Below, in pieces: positions 1 through 8,415 of a stretch of DNA of 64,000 nt. The notes beneath the pieces were generated by a model that was given only the letters and a program-made list of their open reading frames with translations, was not told the DNA's origin and searched no databases. How positions within the stretch are numbered: the stretch's first letter is position 1; each line of letters begins with the position of its first letter. The position numbers and the translations under genes were made by a program. Where the stretch lies: contig CAWGTF010000011.1 in NCBI GenBank assembly GCA_963825425.1, forward strand, positions 248,001 through 312,000, in the 5' to 3' direction. This DNA comes from PALSA-607 sp963825425. Its GTDB lineage: Bacteria > Actinomycetota > Actinomycetes > Acidothermales > Acidothermaceae.

Positions 1-2
1 TT

Positions 3-1076
3 CGACCCGACGTCGAGCCGGCGCTGGACGCGGCCCGCTCTGCACTGAGCGACCACGTCGAGTGGCTGCGCGGCGAGCTCGAGGGTGCGGCCGGCGACCC
101 GCGCCTTGGTCGGGACACGTTCGCCGAGAAGCTGCGCCTGGTGCTCGACGTCGACCTGTCTCCAGAGCAGGTCTTGCAGGCTGCCCTCGACGAGATCGTG
201 CGGCTCGAGGACCAGATGTCAGAGGTGGCAGCAAAGCTCGGCGGAACACCGCGCGAGGTGCTGGATCGGCTAGCGCGTGACGTGCCGACCAACGACACCA
301 TCGTCGCGGAGGCGAGGGACGCGCTCGCCGAGACGACCGCCTTTGTCGCCGAGCGCGACCTGATCACGATGTATGACGATCCGGTCGAGATCATCGTGAT
401 GCCAGAGATCCACCGCGGGGTCGCGGTCGCCTACTGCGATCCACCTGGCCCACTCGATCCGCCCGGCACCACGACGTTCTTCGCGATTTCGCCGACGCCG
501 GCCGATTGGCCACCCGAGCGCGTCGCGTCGTTCTATCGCGAATGCAACCTGCACAACTTGCGCAACCTGGTGATCCACGAGGCGATGCCCGGGCATGTGT
601 TGCAGCTCGCGCACAGCAGGCGTGGGCCGGTGCCAACACGCGTGCATCAGACCTACTGGAGCGGTCCCTTCGTCGAGGGTTGGGCGATGTACGCCGAAGC
701 GGAGATGGTGCGACAGGGGTTCGGCGGCCTGGCCGTCGCCATGCAACAGCTGAAGATGCGACTGCGGGCGACGATCAACGCTGTCCTCGATGTTCGGGTG
801 CACTGCGACGGACTCACCGAGGCGGACGCGATGGCGCTGATGACCGGGCGCGGACACCAGGAGGACGGCGAGGCCGCCGGAAAGTGGCGGCGGGCACAGC
901 TCACCAGTGCCCAGCTGTCGACGTATTTCGTCGGCGGGCGGCAGGTTGACGATGTCGTGGCGCGGCTGCGGGCGGCGCACCCGGGCTGGTCTGATCGCCA
1001 GGTCCACGACACGATCCTGGGCCGCGGCAATCCGCCACCCAGGCATCTGCCAGCCCTTTTGGGGCTCTCGGAATGA
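3..1076 (+). CDS. DUF885 family protein, C-terminal part (5' truncated)
   Basis: The frame is open at the left edge of the window, so only about the last 357 residues are present. The motif HEAMPGH (nt 576-596) is the hallmark of the DUF885 family (PF05960). It resembles a zinc-metallopeptidase site, so a metal-dependent hydrolase activity is likely, but no substrate is known. A second conserved-looking stretch, GPFVEGWAMYAE, follows about 25 residues later. No frameshift is seen in this part. It ends 67 bp before the pirin gene on the same strand, which has its own ribosome-binding site, so the two need not be functionally linked. Confidence 0.8.
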   Translation, partial: RPDVEPALDAARSALSDHVEWLRGELEGAAGDPRLGRDTFAEKLRLVLDVDLSPEQVLQAALDEIVRLEDQMSEVAAKLGGTPREVLDRLARDVPTNDTIVAEARDALAETTAFVAERDLITMYDDPVEIIVMPEIHRGVAVAYCDPPGPLDPPGTTTFFAISPTPADWPPERVASFYRECNLHNLRNLVIHEAMPGHVLQLAHSRRGPVPTRVHQTYWSGPFVEGWAMYAEAEMVRQGFGGLAVAMQQLKMRLRATINAVLDVRVHCDGLTEADAMALMTGRGHQEDGEAAGKWRRAQLTSAQLSTYFVGGRQVDDVVARLRAAHPGWSDRQVHDTILGRGNPPPRHLPALLGLSE

Positions 1077-1143
1077 TTGCGTTCGCAACAATGTTCATCA
1101 GCGAGACGGCAGTCCAGACGGGCCGCCGAACGAGGAGGACCAG

Positions 1144-2133
1144 ATGCCTGCCGTAACCGTCGAGAACCCGCTGGCGCTGCCGCGCGTGCCGTTGACCGAC
1201 CCCCAAGTCGACCGTGACCGCCCGGTCGTGTCGATCACCACCGCGCCGTCCGGCCTCGAGGGTGAAGGCTTCCCGGTGCGACGCGCTTTCCACGGCGTCG
1301 ACCTGCGTGCGCTCGACCCGTTCATTCACATGGACCAGATGGGTGAGGTCGAGTACGCGCCGGGGGAGCCCAAGGGAACGTCGTGGCATCCGCATCGCGG
1401 CTTCGAGACCGTCACCTACATGATCGACGGGCTGTTCGAGCACCACGACTCCAACGGCGGCGGTGGCCTGATCACAAACGGCGACACGCAGTGGATGACC
1501 GCGGGCGCCGGGATCCTGCACATCGAGACACCACCTGAGCACCTCGTTGCAAGTGGCGGTCTGTTCCATGGCTTTCAGCTGTGGGTCAACCTGCCGAAGA
1601 CCCTGAAGTTCGCTGCGCCGCGCTACCAGGACATCCGCGCGAGCGAAGTGTCGTTACTTGCTTCGCCGGACGGCGGGGTGTTGCTGCGAGTGATTGCCGG
1701 AAACGTCGCGGGTCATCCCGGTCCCGGTGTCACGCACACGCCGATTGCGTTGGTGCACGCGACTTTGTCGCCCGGTGCGTCGGTGACGCTGCCCTGGCAG
1801 CCCGAGTACAACGCGCTGGTCTACACGTTGGCCGGCCGTGGGTCGGTCGGAACCAACCGGCGTCCGATCTCGATGGGTCAGCTCGCGGTTTTCGGCGAGG
1901 GCGACACCGTCACCATCACCGCGGACCAAACGCAGGAGACCCGAAGCCCGACGATGGACGTCTTGATCCTCGGTGGCCAGCCGATCAGGGAGCCGGTCGC
2001 GATGTACGGCCCCTTCGTGATGAACACCAAGGCTGAGGTCATGCAGGCGTTCGAGGACTACCAGGCCGGCCGGCTCGGCAGCATTCCGGCCGCACACGCG
2101 GGTGTTCACGGCTCGACGGAAAATGAGGCCTGA
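1144..2133 (+). CDS. Pirin family protein
   Basis: A 329-residue bicupin. The N-terminal cupin carries the pirin metal-site signature HPHRGFETVTY near residue 80, and a further His lies in the following HH pair. Pirins bind Fe(II) or other metals. Some have quercetinase activity and others act as redox-responsive cofactors; the substrate here cannot be told. The ATG at 1144 was chosen because a GAGGAGG ribosome-binding site lies about 7 nt upstream; the frame extends further upstream without a convincing start. The 3' end overlaps the convergent diguanylate cyclase gene by 28 bp, so antisense overlap of the two messages is likely. The frame is intact. Confidence 0.88.
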   Translation: MPAVTVENPLALPRVPLTDPQVDRDRPVVSITTAPSGLEGEGFPVRRAFHGVDLRALDPFIHMDQMGEVEYAPGEPKGTSWHPHRGFETVTYMIDGLFEHHDSNGGGGLITNGDTQWMTAGAGILHIETPPEHLVASGGLFHGFQLWVNLPKTLKFAAPRYQDIRASEVSLLASPDGGVLLRVIAGNVAGHPGPGVTHTPIALVHATLSPGASVTLPWQPEYNALVYTLAGRGSVGTNRRPISMGQLAVFGEGDTVTITADQTQETRSPTMDVLILGGQPIREPVAMYGPFVMNTKAEVMQAFEDYQAGRLGSIPAAHAGVHGSTENEA

Positions 2134-3434
2134 AGTTCGCTCGATAGGTCGATCACCACTCCGGGCGTCGGCGACGCAACGCGCACGCAATCACGCCCGG
2201 CTGCCTTCGCGGCGTACAGCGCGGTGTCGGCTGCATCGAGGAGCCGGTGCAGATCGCCGCCGGTGACCGAAAGCTCACTCACGCCGACCGACACCGTGAC
2301 GCTGATCCAGTCGCCGCTGTCTGCCCGTACCCGGATGTCGCGCACCTGGATCCGCAGGCGCTCGGCAGCTCCTTCGGCATCGAGCAGGTTCAGCCCGCTC
2401 AAGACAGCGCCGAATTCCTCGCCTCCCAAGCGGCCGACGAGGTCGCGGGGTCGCAGGGCCTGCGCGATGGTGCGGGCGACGGCGGCCAGCACCTCATCGC
2501 CCGCGAGGTGGCCGTAACTGTCGTTGACAGACTTGAAGTGGTCGACGTCGATCATGAGAATCGCCAGGTGATCATCGCTGGCCGCTGCCCGCTCGACTTC
2601 GCGGCCCGCGACCTCCCGCCAGTACTGGGGGTTCGCGACGTCGGTCAGCAGATCGGTGCGCACGGCCTGCCGTAGGCCGCTGAAGAGTTGGTGCTCGAGC
2701 AGCAGGACGGGCGGCAGCAACAGCACCGCCATCATCGGTTCGGATGCCCACAGGACGGCAGCTAACGTCCCCAGGCACGCTGCGACGATGTCGACGACGA
2801 GACCTTCGCGATCCTTGAGGAAGCTGCGCAACGCGTCCGTGCCCGCGGTCATGACGACGACAGCGCTGATCAGCAGCGCGTTCACGATCCAGTACGTCGC
2901 AACGGCAAGGATCAGCGAAATCGCGGCGACGCCGCCCCTGGTGAACTGGCTCGCGGTGACGTTGGTGTCCGTGGTCGCGTGCAGAACGAGCCGGTGCACT
3001 AGCGAGGCGCCGCCATACGCAAGCCCGAGAGCAGCTGCGGTGTACACGTTCTTGAGCAGCTGCGCGCGCCAGACCCGCGCGTAGAGATACCCGCGCAGGA
3101 CGACCACGGTGACCATCACGTAGGCCGGCGGCAGGAGCAACGCGATCGGCAACAGCCAGACCGCCATAAGGTCCCTCGACACGCGGTCCTGCCGAGCGCG
3201 CGGCCAGGCGAACCGCATCGAGATCTCAGCGCTGGCGACCGCCGCGACCGCGAACGTACCCGCGACGGCGAGCTGGTGATAGGCGAGAGCCTGCAGCGAG
3301 GCGCCCTTGAGCAGGTCCTGGACAGCCGTCGCGAGCGCCCCGAGGTAGCCGGCAACGCCAGTCAGCACCATGACTCGGGCTGGCAGCGGCAGTTGCCACA
3401 CGCTCCATCCAGCCCAGCGCCAGTTGCGCGTCAC
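2106..3434 (-). CDS. Membrane diguanylate cyclase (GGDEF domain)
   Basis: A 442-residue protein with about six or seven hydrophobic membrane segments in its first 260 residues and a C-terminal GGDEF domain that should make cyclic di-GMP from GTP. The active-site loop reads GGEEF. Five residues upstream is RPRD, the RxxD inhibitory I-site, so product inhibition is expected. The segment DLLTDVANPQYW corresponds to the usual domain entry DxLTGLxNRR. No EAL, PAS or HAMP domain is visible, so the membrane region is the likely sensor. It starts with GTG, preceded by GAGGAGA about 9 nt away. The frame is intact. It is convergent with the pirin gene and divergent from the hut operon. Confidence 0.9.
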   Translation of the reverse strand: MTRNWRWAGWSVWQLPLPARVMVLTGVAGYLGALATAVQDLLKGASLQALAYHQLAVAGTFAVAAVASAEISMRFAWPRARQDRVSRDLMAVWLLPIALLLPPAYVMVTVVVLRGYLYARVWRAQLLKNVYTAAALGLAYGGASLVHRLVLHATTDTNVTASQFTRGGVAAISLILAVATYWIVNALLISAVVVMTAGTDALRSFLKDREGLVVDIVAACLGTLAAVLWASEPMMAVLLLPPVLLLEHQLFSGLRQAVRTDLLTDVANPQYWREVAGREVERAAASDDHLAILMIDVDHFKSVNDSYGHLAGDEVLAAVARTIAQALRPRDLVGRLGGEEFGAVLSGLNLLDAEGAAERLRIQVRDIRVRADSGDWISVTVSVGVSELSVTGGDLHRLLDAADTALYAAKAAGRDCVRVASPTPGVVIDLSSELQASFSVEP

Positions 3435-3559
3435 CTACACGGGTCTCCTCACATCACGCCCAGCACGCCAGGAATCGGACGCACTGCGCTGCGGACTTTA
3501 CGGGGTCTGCTCCGTCGTGTCACCGCTGTCCGAGTTAAGAATCGGGACAGAATACGACT

Positions 3560-3577
3560 GATCACTCACAAGTGATC
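3560..3577. promoter_or_regulatory. Inverted repeat GATCACT-CACA-AGTGATC
   Basis: Perfect 7-bp arms around a 4-nt centre, AT-richer than the surroundings. It is a candidate operator in the divergent region between the diguanylate cyclase and hut genes. The cognate regulator is unknown and none is encoded next to it. Confidence 0.45.
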
Positions 3578-3641
3578 TTGTTTGGCGGATCAAGGCTGAT
3601 CAACGGCCGTAGGGGCCGATTCGGCCGGCGGGTCGACCAGT

Positions 3642-3690
3642 ACCTGCCCAGCACCTGCCCAGCGCTCACCCAGCACTTGCCCAGCACGTG
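3642..3690 (+). repeat. Four 11-bp direct repeats (consensus ACcTGCCCAGC)
   Basis: Units lie at 3642-3652, 3653-3663, 3664-3674 and 3675-3685. The first two are identical, the other two keep the CCCAGC core, and a partial fifth unit follows. An 11-bp period puts each unit on the same face of the helix. Direct repeats with this spacing are the usual target shape of OmpR/SARP-type winged-helix activators, but the specific protein is unknown. Confidence 0.55.
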
Positions 3691-3708
3691 CAAGGGAGGT
3701 GACGAATC

Positions 3709-3732
3709 ATGCGCGATTGGTCCTGGACGTAG
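3709..3732 (+). CDS. Possible leader peptide MRDWSWT upstream of hutH
   Basis: A seven-codon frame, ATG to TAG, encodes MRDWSWT. It is preceded by GGGAGGTGA (3694-3702), one of the best Shine-Dalgarno matches in the window, 6 nt before the ATG. Two of the seven codons are Trp. A hairpin (3732-3748) begins at its stop codon and a larger one (3792-3834) lies between it and hutH. This is the layout of a ribosome-mediated attenuator, although Trp codons before a histidine-degradation operon are unexpected. A chance frame cannot be excluded. Confidence 0.35.
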   Translation: MRDWSWT

Positions 3733-3791
3733 TCGAGCTGTACTCGACCGAGAAGTACTCAACCAACCACTAGTGAACGAGCTGGTGAGAG

Positions 3792-3834
3792 TCTCGGGTG
3801 GCTGGACGGGTTGTCGCCGTCCTGCCACCCGAGA
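3792..3834 (+). promoter_or_regulatory. 17-bp GC-rich hairpin before hutH
   Basis: The arms TCTCGGGTGGC and GCCACCCGAGA pair perfectly. After a T-T mismatch the inner arms GGACGG and CCGTCC pair around a 7-nt loop. The stem has no following U-run, so it is not a classical terminator by sequence. Its left-arm bases TCTCGG can alternatively pair with CCGAGA at 3748-3753, next to the possible leader peptide, which would open this hairpin. Confidence 0.6.
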
Positions 3835-3854
3835 ACTCGCGGCACACTGTCCCC

Positions 3855-5439
3855 ATGACGCAGACGCCCGTCCCCATGACGCACCCGCGCGGCGTAACCG
3901 TCCCGATAGGTGCTGCGGTCGGAGCGCAGCCGCTGGAGCCGGCTCAGGTCGTCGCGGTCGCTCGCGATGGTGCCCGGGTCAAGGTCAACAGCGACGCGCT
4001 TGCTCGCGTCGCTGCGTCACGAGCGCACATCGAGGCGCTGGCGGAGTCCGGCGAACCCGTCTATGGCGTCTCGACCGGTTTCGGCGCGCTGGCCACCCGG
4101 CACATCGCGCCGCAACTGCGTGCGCAGTTGCAGCGTTCCCTCGTGCGATCGCACGCGGCGGGCAGCGGCGCTGAGGTCGAGCGCGAGGTCGTTCGCGCGA
4201 TGATGCTGCTGCGGCTAGCGACGTTGGCAACCGGTCGCACCGGCGTCCGGCCGTTGATTGTCGAGGGCTACGCCGCGATGCTGAACGCCGGCGTGACGCC
4301 GGTGGTCAGGGAGTTCGGTTCGCTGGGCTGCTCTGGTGACCTCGCGCCGCTGGCGCACTGCGCGTTGGCGTTGATGGGCGAGGGCGAGGTGCGCGACGCC
4401 GCAGGCACGCTGATGCCGGCAGCTGAGCGCGTTGCAGGCGGCCGGTATCGAACCTGTCGTGCTGAGCGCGAAGGAAGGTCTCGCGCTCATCAACGGCACC
4501 GACGGGATGCTCGGCATGCTGCTCCTCGCGTGTCACGACCTGTCCATGCTGGCGAAGAACGCTGACATCGCGGCGGCGATGAGCGTCGAGGCGATCCTCG
4601 GCACCGATGCCGTGTTCGCGGCCGATCTGCAGGCACTGCGGCCACACCCCGGCCAGGCCGCGTCGGCAGCGAACTTGCGCGCACTGCTGGCCGGCTCGCC
4701 GATCGTCGAGTCGCATCGCGTCGACTGCACCTTGGTTCAGGACGCCTACTCGCTGCGTTGCGCGCCGCAGGTGGCTGGCGCGTTTCGCGACACGCTCGCG
4801 CACGCGCTGGCCGTCGCTGGTCGCGAGCTGGCGAGCGCGATCGACAACCCGGTGGTGTTGGCCGACGGTCGGGTCGAGTCGAACGGGAACTTCCACGGCG
4901 CGCCGCTCGGCTACGTGCTCGACTTTCTGGCGATCGCGGCCGCCGACCTCGCGTCGATGTCCGAGCGGCGCAGCGACCGGCTGCTCGACGTTGCGCGCTC
5001 GCATGGATTGCCTGCGTTCCTCGCCGTCGACCCGGGCGTTGACTCCGGGCACATGATTGCGCAGTACACCCAGGCGGCGATCGTCAGCGAGTTGAAGCGA
5101 CTCGCGGTGCCGGCGAGCGTCGACTCGATCCCGTCGTCGGCGATGCAGGAGGATCACGTCTCGATGGGCTGGTCGGCCGGCCGCAAGTTGCTGCGTTCCG
5201 TCGACGGTCTGACCAGGGTTCTGGCGATCGAGATTCTCACCGCAGCCAGGGCTCTTGACTTGCGCGCACCGCTGCTGCCCGCGCCGGGTACCGCGGCCGT
5301 CGTTGCCGCCTTGCGTACCCGCGTTGCAGGGCCGGACGTCGACCGGTGGCTGTCGCCGGAGATCGAAGCCGCCGTCGAGCTGACCCGTGCAGGAGTCTTC
5401 GTGCACGCTGCCGAATCAGTGATCGGAGCTCTGTCGTGA
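3855..5439 (+). CDS. hutH: Histidine ammonia-lyase (frame broken near 4427)
   Basis: First enzyme of histidine degradation: L-histidine to urocanate plus ammonia, in the cytoplasm. The motif GSLGCSGDLAPLAH (about nt 4317-4358) contains the Ser-Gly pair that cyclises to the MIO electrophile. The first residue of the triad is Cys instead of the common Ala, which the family pattern permits. Length and order match the roughly 510-residue family. The frame changes near 4427, where GAGCGCG reads as GAGCGCGCG lacking one GC pair; both halves are otherwise well conserved. The start is ATG 3855 or ATG 3876; neither has a clear ribosome-binding site. The stop is 13 bp before hutU, so the genes form one operon. 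Confidence 0.9.
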
Positions 5440-5452
5440 TCGGAGCACTCTC

Positions 5453-7120
5453 ATGAGCGGCCCTCGCCCGGTGCGGGCGCCACGCGGCACCACCTTGTCG
5501 TGCCTGGGCTGGCCGCAGGAAGCCGCGATGCGGATGTTGATGAACAACCTCGATCCGGCCGTTGCGGAGCGGCCCGACGACCTCGTCGTGTACGGAGGCA
5601 CCGGAAAGGCTGCGCGCGACTGGAATTCATTCGACGCGATCGTGCGCACGCTGCAGACCTTGAAGGACGACGAGACGATGCTCGTGCAGTCGGGTCGACC
5701 GGTCGGTGTGCTGCGCACCCACGAATGGGCGCCGCGAGTACTGATCGCCAACTCCAACCTGGTCGGTGATTGGGCGACGTGGCCGGAGTTTCGCCGGCTC
5801 GAGCACCTCGGCCTGACGATGTACGGGCAGATGACCGCCGGATCGTGGATCTACATCGGCACGCAGGGGATCCTCCAAGGCACCTACGAGACCTTCGCTG
5901 CCGTTGCGGCGAAAAGGTTCGGCGGCACGCTCGCCGGGACGCTGACCTTGACCGGGGGGTGCGGCGGCATGGGCGGCGCGCAACCGCTCGCGGTCACGAT
6001 GAACGGCGGCGCGGTGATTGTCGTCGACGTCGACCCTGCGCGGCTGCAGCGGCGGGTCGAGCAGCGCTACCTCGACGAATGGACAGCCGATCTCGAGGTC
6101 GCCCTCTCGCGAGCGCTGGAGGCAAAGCGTGAGGGGCGGGCGCTGTCGGTCGGCCTTGTCGGAAACTGCGCGACCGTATTTCCAGAGCTGCTGCGGCGCG
6201 GGACGCCGATCGACATCGTGACCGATCAGACGTCGGCGCACGACCCGCTGTCGTACCTGCCCGAAGGCATCGACCTCGCCGACTGGCACGACTACGCGGA
6301 AGCCAAGCCGGAAGAGTTCACCGATCGCGCCCGCACGTCGATGGCGCACCAGGTCGAGGCGATGGTCGGTTTCATGGACGCCGGCGCGGAGGTCTTCGAC
6401 TACGGCAACTCGATTCGCGGCGAGGCACAGCTCGCCGGGTACGACCGCGCGTTCGCTTTTCCTGGATTCGTGCCGGCCTACATCAGGCCGCTCTTCTGCG
6501 AAGGCAAGGGACCCTTCCGGTGGGCTGCGCTGTCGGGCGACCCGGCCGACATTGCGGCCACCGATGCGCGCAGTGCTTGACCTGTTCCCCGACAACGAGC
6601 CGCTCGAGCGCTGGATTCGATCGGCGCAGGAGAAGGTTGCGTTTCAGGGCTTACCCGCGCGCATTTGCTGGCTCGGTTACGGCGAGCGGCACCTCGCCGG
6701 CTTGCGCTTCAACGAGCTCGTGTCCCGCGGCGAGATCAGCGCGCCGATCGTGATCGGGCGCGATCATCTCGACTGCTGGATCGGTTGCGTCGCCCTACCG
6801 CGAGACCGAGGCGATGGCGGACGGATCCGACGCGATCGCCGACTGGCCGCTGCTGAACGCGCTCGTCAACACGGCGTCGGGCGCGTCATGGGTGTCGATC
6901 CATCATGGCGGCGGTGTCGGCATCGGTCGCTCGATCCACGCGGGACAGGTCAGTGTCGCCGACGGGACGCCGCTAGCCGCCCAGAAGCTCGAGCGGGTGC
7001 TGACGAACGATCCGGGCATGGGCGTGATCCGGCACGTCGACGCCGGGTATGAGTTGGCGAGCGAGGTTGCGGTGCAACGCGGCGTCCGGATTCCCATGCA
7101 CGAAGTCCGCTCCGCAGTGA
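5453..7120 (+). CDS. hutU: Urocanate hydratase (two frame breaks)
   Basis: Second step of the pathway: urocanate to 4-imidazolone-5-propionate, using tightly bound NAD+. The glycine-rich stretch TGGCGGMGGAQPLA and the conserved IRPLFCEGKGPFRW block are present, as are the C-terminal VNTASGASWVSIHHGGGVG and HVDAGYELA blocks. The frame breaks near 6570 (GATGCGCGCAG) and near 6777 (TGCTGGATC). The 3' end is uncertain. In the final frame there is no stop before the next enzyme begins, but a GTGA sits at 7117-7120, which would supply the stop in the neighbouring frame. The apparent fusion to the next gene is probably one more indel. Confidence 0.9.
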
Positions 7121-8413
7121 AGGGAGTCGACATCGGTAGCACGTTCGACGCACTCTGGTCGGAGTTGTTGCCGATCGGCGTGACATCCGTGCGCGGCGGG
7201 TATCGCAGGTTCGCATGGAGTGCCGCCGACCTCGAGGCGCGCGCGTGGTTCGTCGCGGCGGGTCGTGCGCGGGGCCTTGATGTCCAGACCGACCGCAACG
7301 GCAACCTGTGGGCGTGGTGGTTGCCGGCCGGTTGGTCGGGCGAGCCGCGCGAGGCGTTCGTCAGCGGGTCACACCTTGACTCGGTACCGGACGGCGGCGC
7401 GTTCGACGGTCCGCTTGGCGTCGTCTCTGCGTTGTGCGCGATCGACGTCCTTCGCAGCCGCGGGGTGCGAGCCTTTGAGGCCGGTCGCTGTCGCCGTGTT
7501 CGCTGACGAGGAGGGTGCTCGCTTCGGAGTCGCATGCGCCGGTTCGCGACTAGCAACGGGCGCGCTCTCACCTGAAGCCGCGCGTGGGCTCGTCGATCTC
7601 GACGGTGTGAGCCTCGATCAGGCGATGCGCCGAGCTGGCATCGACACCTCGCAACTTGGCCGCGATGACGAAACTCTGCGCAGGGTCGGCGTGTTCGTCG
7701 AGCTGCACATTGAGCAGGGTCGTGCACTCGTGGACCTCGATGCACCGGTGGGCATCGGCAGCAGTATCAGGCCGCACGGGCGGTGGCGGTTTTCCTTTGA
7801 GGGCCAAGCGAACCACGCGGGAACCACCCGGTTGGAGGATCGGCACGATCCGATGCTGCCGTTCGCTGCCGCGGTACTACGCGCCCGCGAGCTGGCCGCT
7901 GAGCGTGGCGGGGTCGCAACTTTCGGTCGGGTTCAGGTCGAGCCCAACGCTACGAACGCCGTCCCTTCGACCGTCACGGCATGGCTAGACGCGCGGGGTC
8001 CAGGACGAAGAGATCGTCGATGAAATCGTCGAGGGCGTCTTGAAGGTCGCGGATCGTGCGAGCACGTGATGAGCAGATGACCGCTGACCGTGACCGCAGA
8101 GTCGGTGTCGACGGTTGTCACGTTCTCCGCAGCGGTGCAGGGGCGCCTGCACGGTTGCTCGACTCAGTCGGTGGCGTAGCCGTCGGGCTCGGTCTAGATG
8201 CGGTGCCGGACCTCGGCACCGGTGCCGGCCACGACGCCGGAGTGCTGTCGTCCGCGGTGCCGACGGCGATGCTGTTCGTGCGCAATCCGACCGGCGTCTC
8301 GCACTCACCGGAGGAGTTCGCTGACGCGCGCCGACTGCCTTGCCGGTATCGAGGCGCTCGCCGCTGTGATGACCGACTGGGTGCGCACTCCTGCGTCGGC
8401 CGAGGCGAGCTGA
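7117..8413 (+). CDS. Allantoate-amidohydrolase-like M20 enzyme in the hut operon
   Basis: A zinc-dependent M20-family amidohydrolase. All metal-ligand motifs are present across the broken frames: GSHLDSVPDGGAFDGP, FADEEGARFG, HIEQGRALVD and TGAGHDAG. By family it would remove the ureide or carbamoyl group of allantoate-like substrates. Its place between hutU and hutF, and the absence of hutG, suggest that here it hydrolyses N-formyl-L-glutamate, the product of HutF. That is inference from context; similar genes occur in other actinobacterial hut clusters. Frame breaks lie near 7477, 8001, 8070, 8090, 8140 and 8330. The GTG at 7117 is the preferred start because it overlaps a TGA; ATG 7096 is an alternative. 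Confidence 0.78.
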
Positions 8414-8415
8414 CG

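Larger units (their letters stand above)
3435..3854 (+). promoter_or_regulatory. 420-bp leader region upstream of the hut operon
   Basis: This gap between the diguanylate cyclase (-) and hutH (+) has no convincing long gene but is rich in structure. In order it holds a 7-bp inverted repeat (3560-3577), four 11-bp direct repeats (3642-3685), a strong ribosome-binding site with a seven-codon reading frame (3692-3732), a small hairpin just after its stop (3732-3748) and a long GC-rich hairpin (3792-3834) that ends 20 nt before the first ATG of hutH. The arrangement suggests that hut expression is controlled both at the promoter and in the leader RNA. This is inference from sequence only. Confidence 0.55.

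Noticed and set aside
3572..4174. A 200-codon frame across the hut leader
   Set aside because: It crosses the repeats and hairpin, has no conserved motif and overlaps the real hutH frame.
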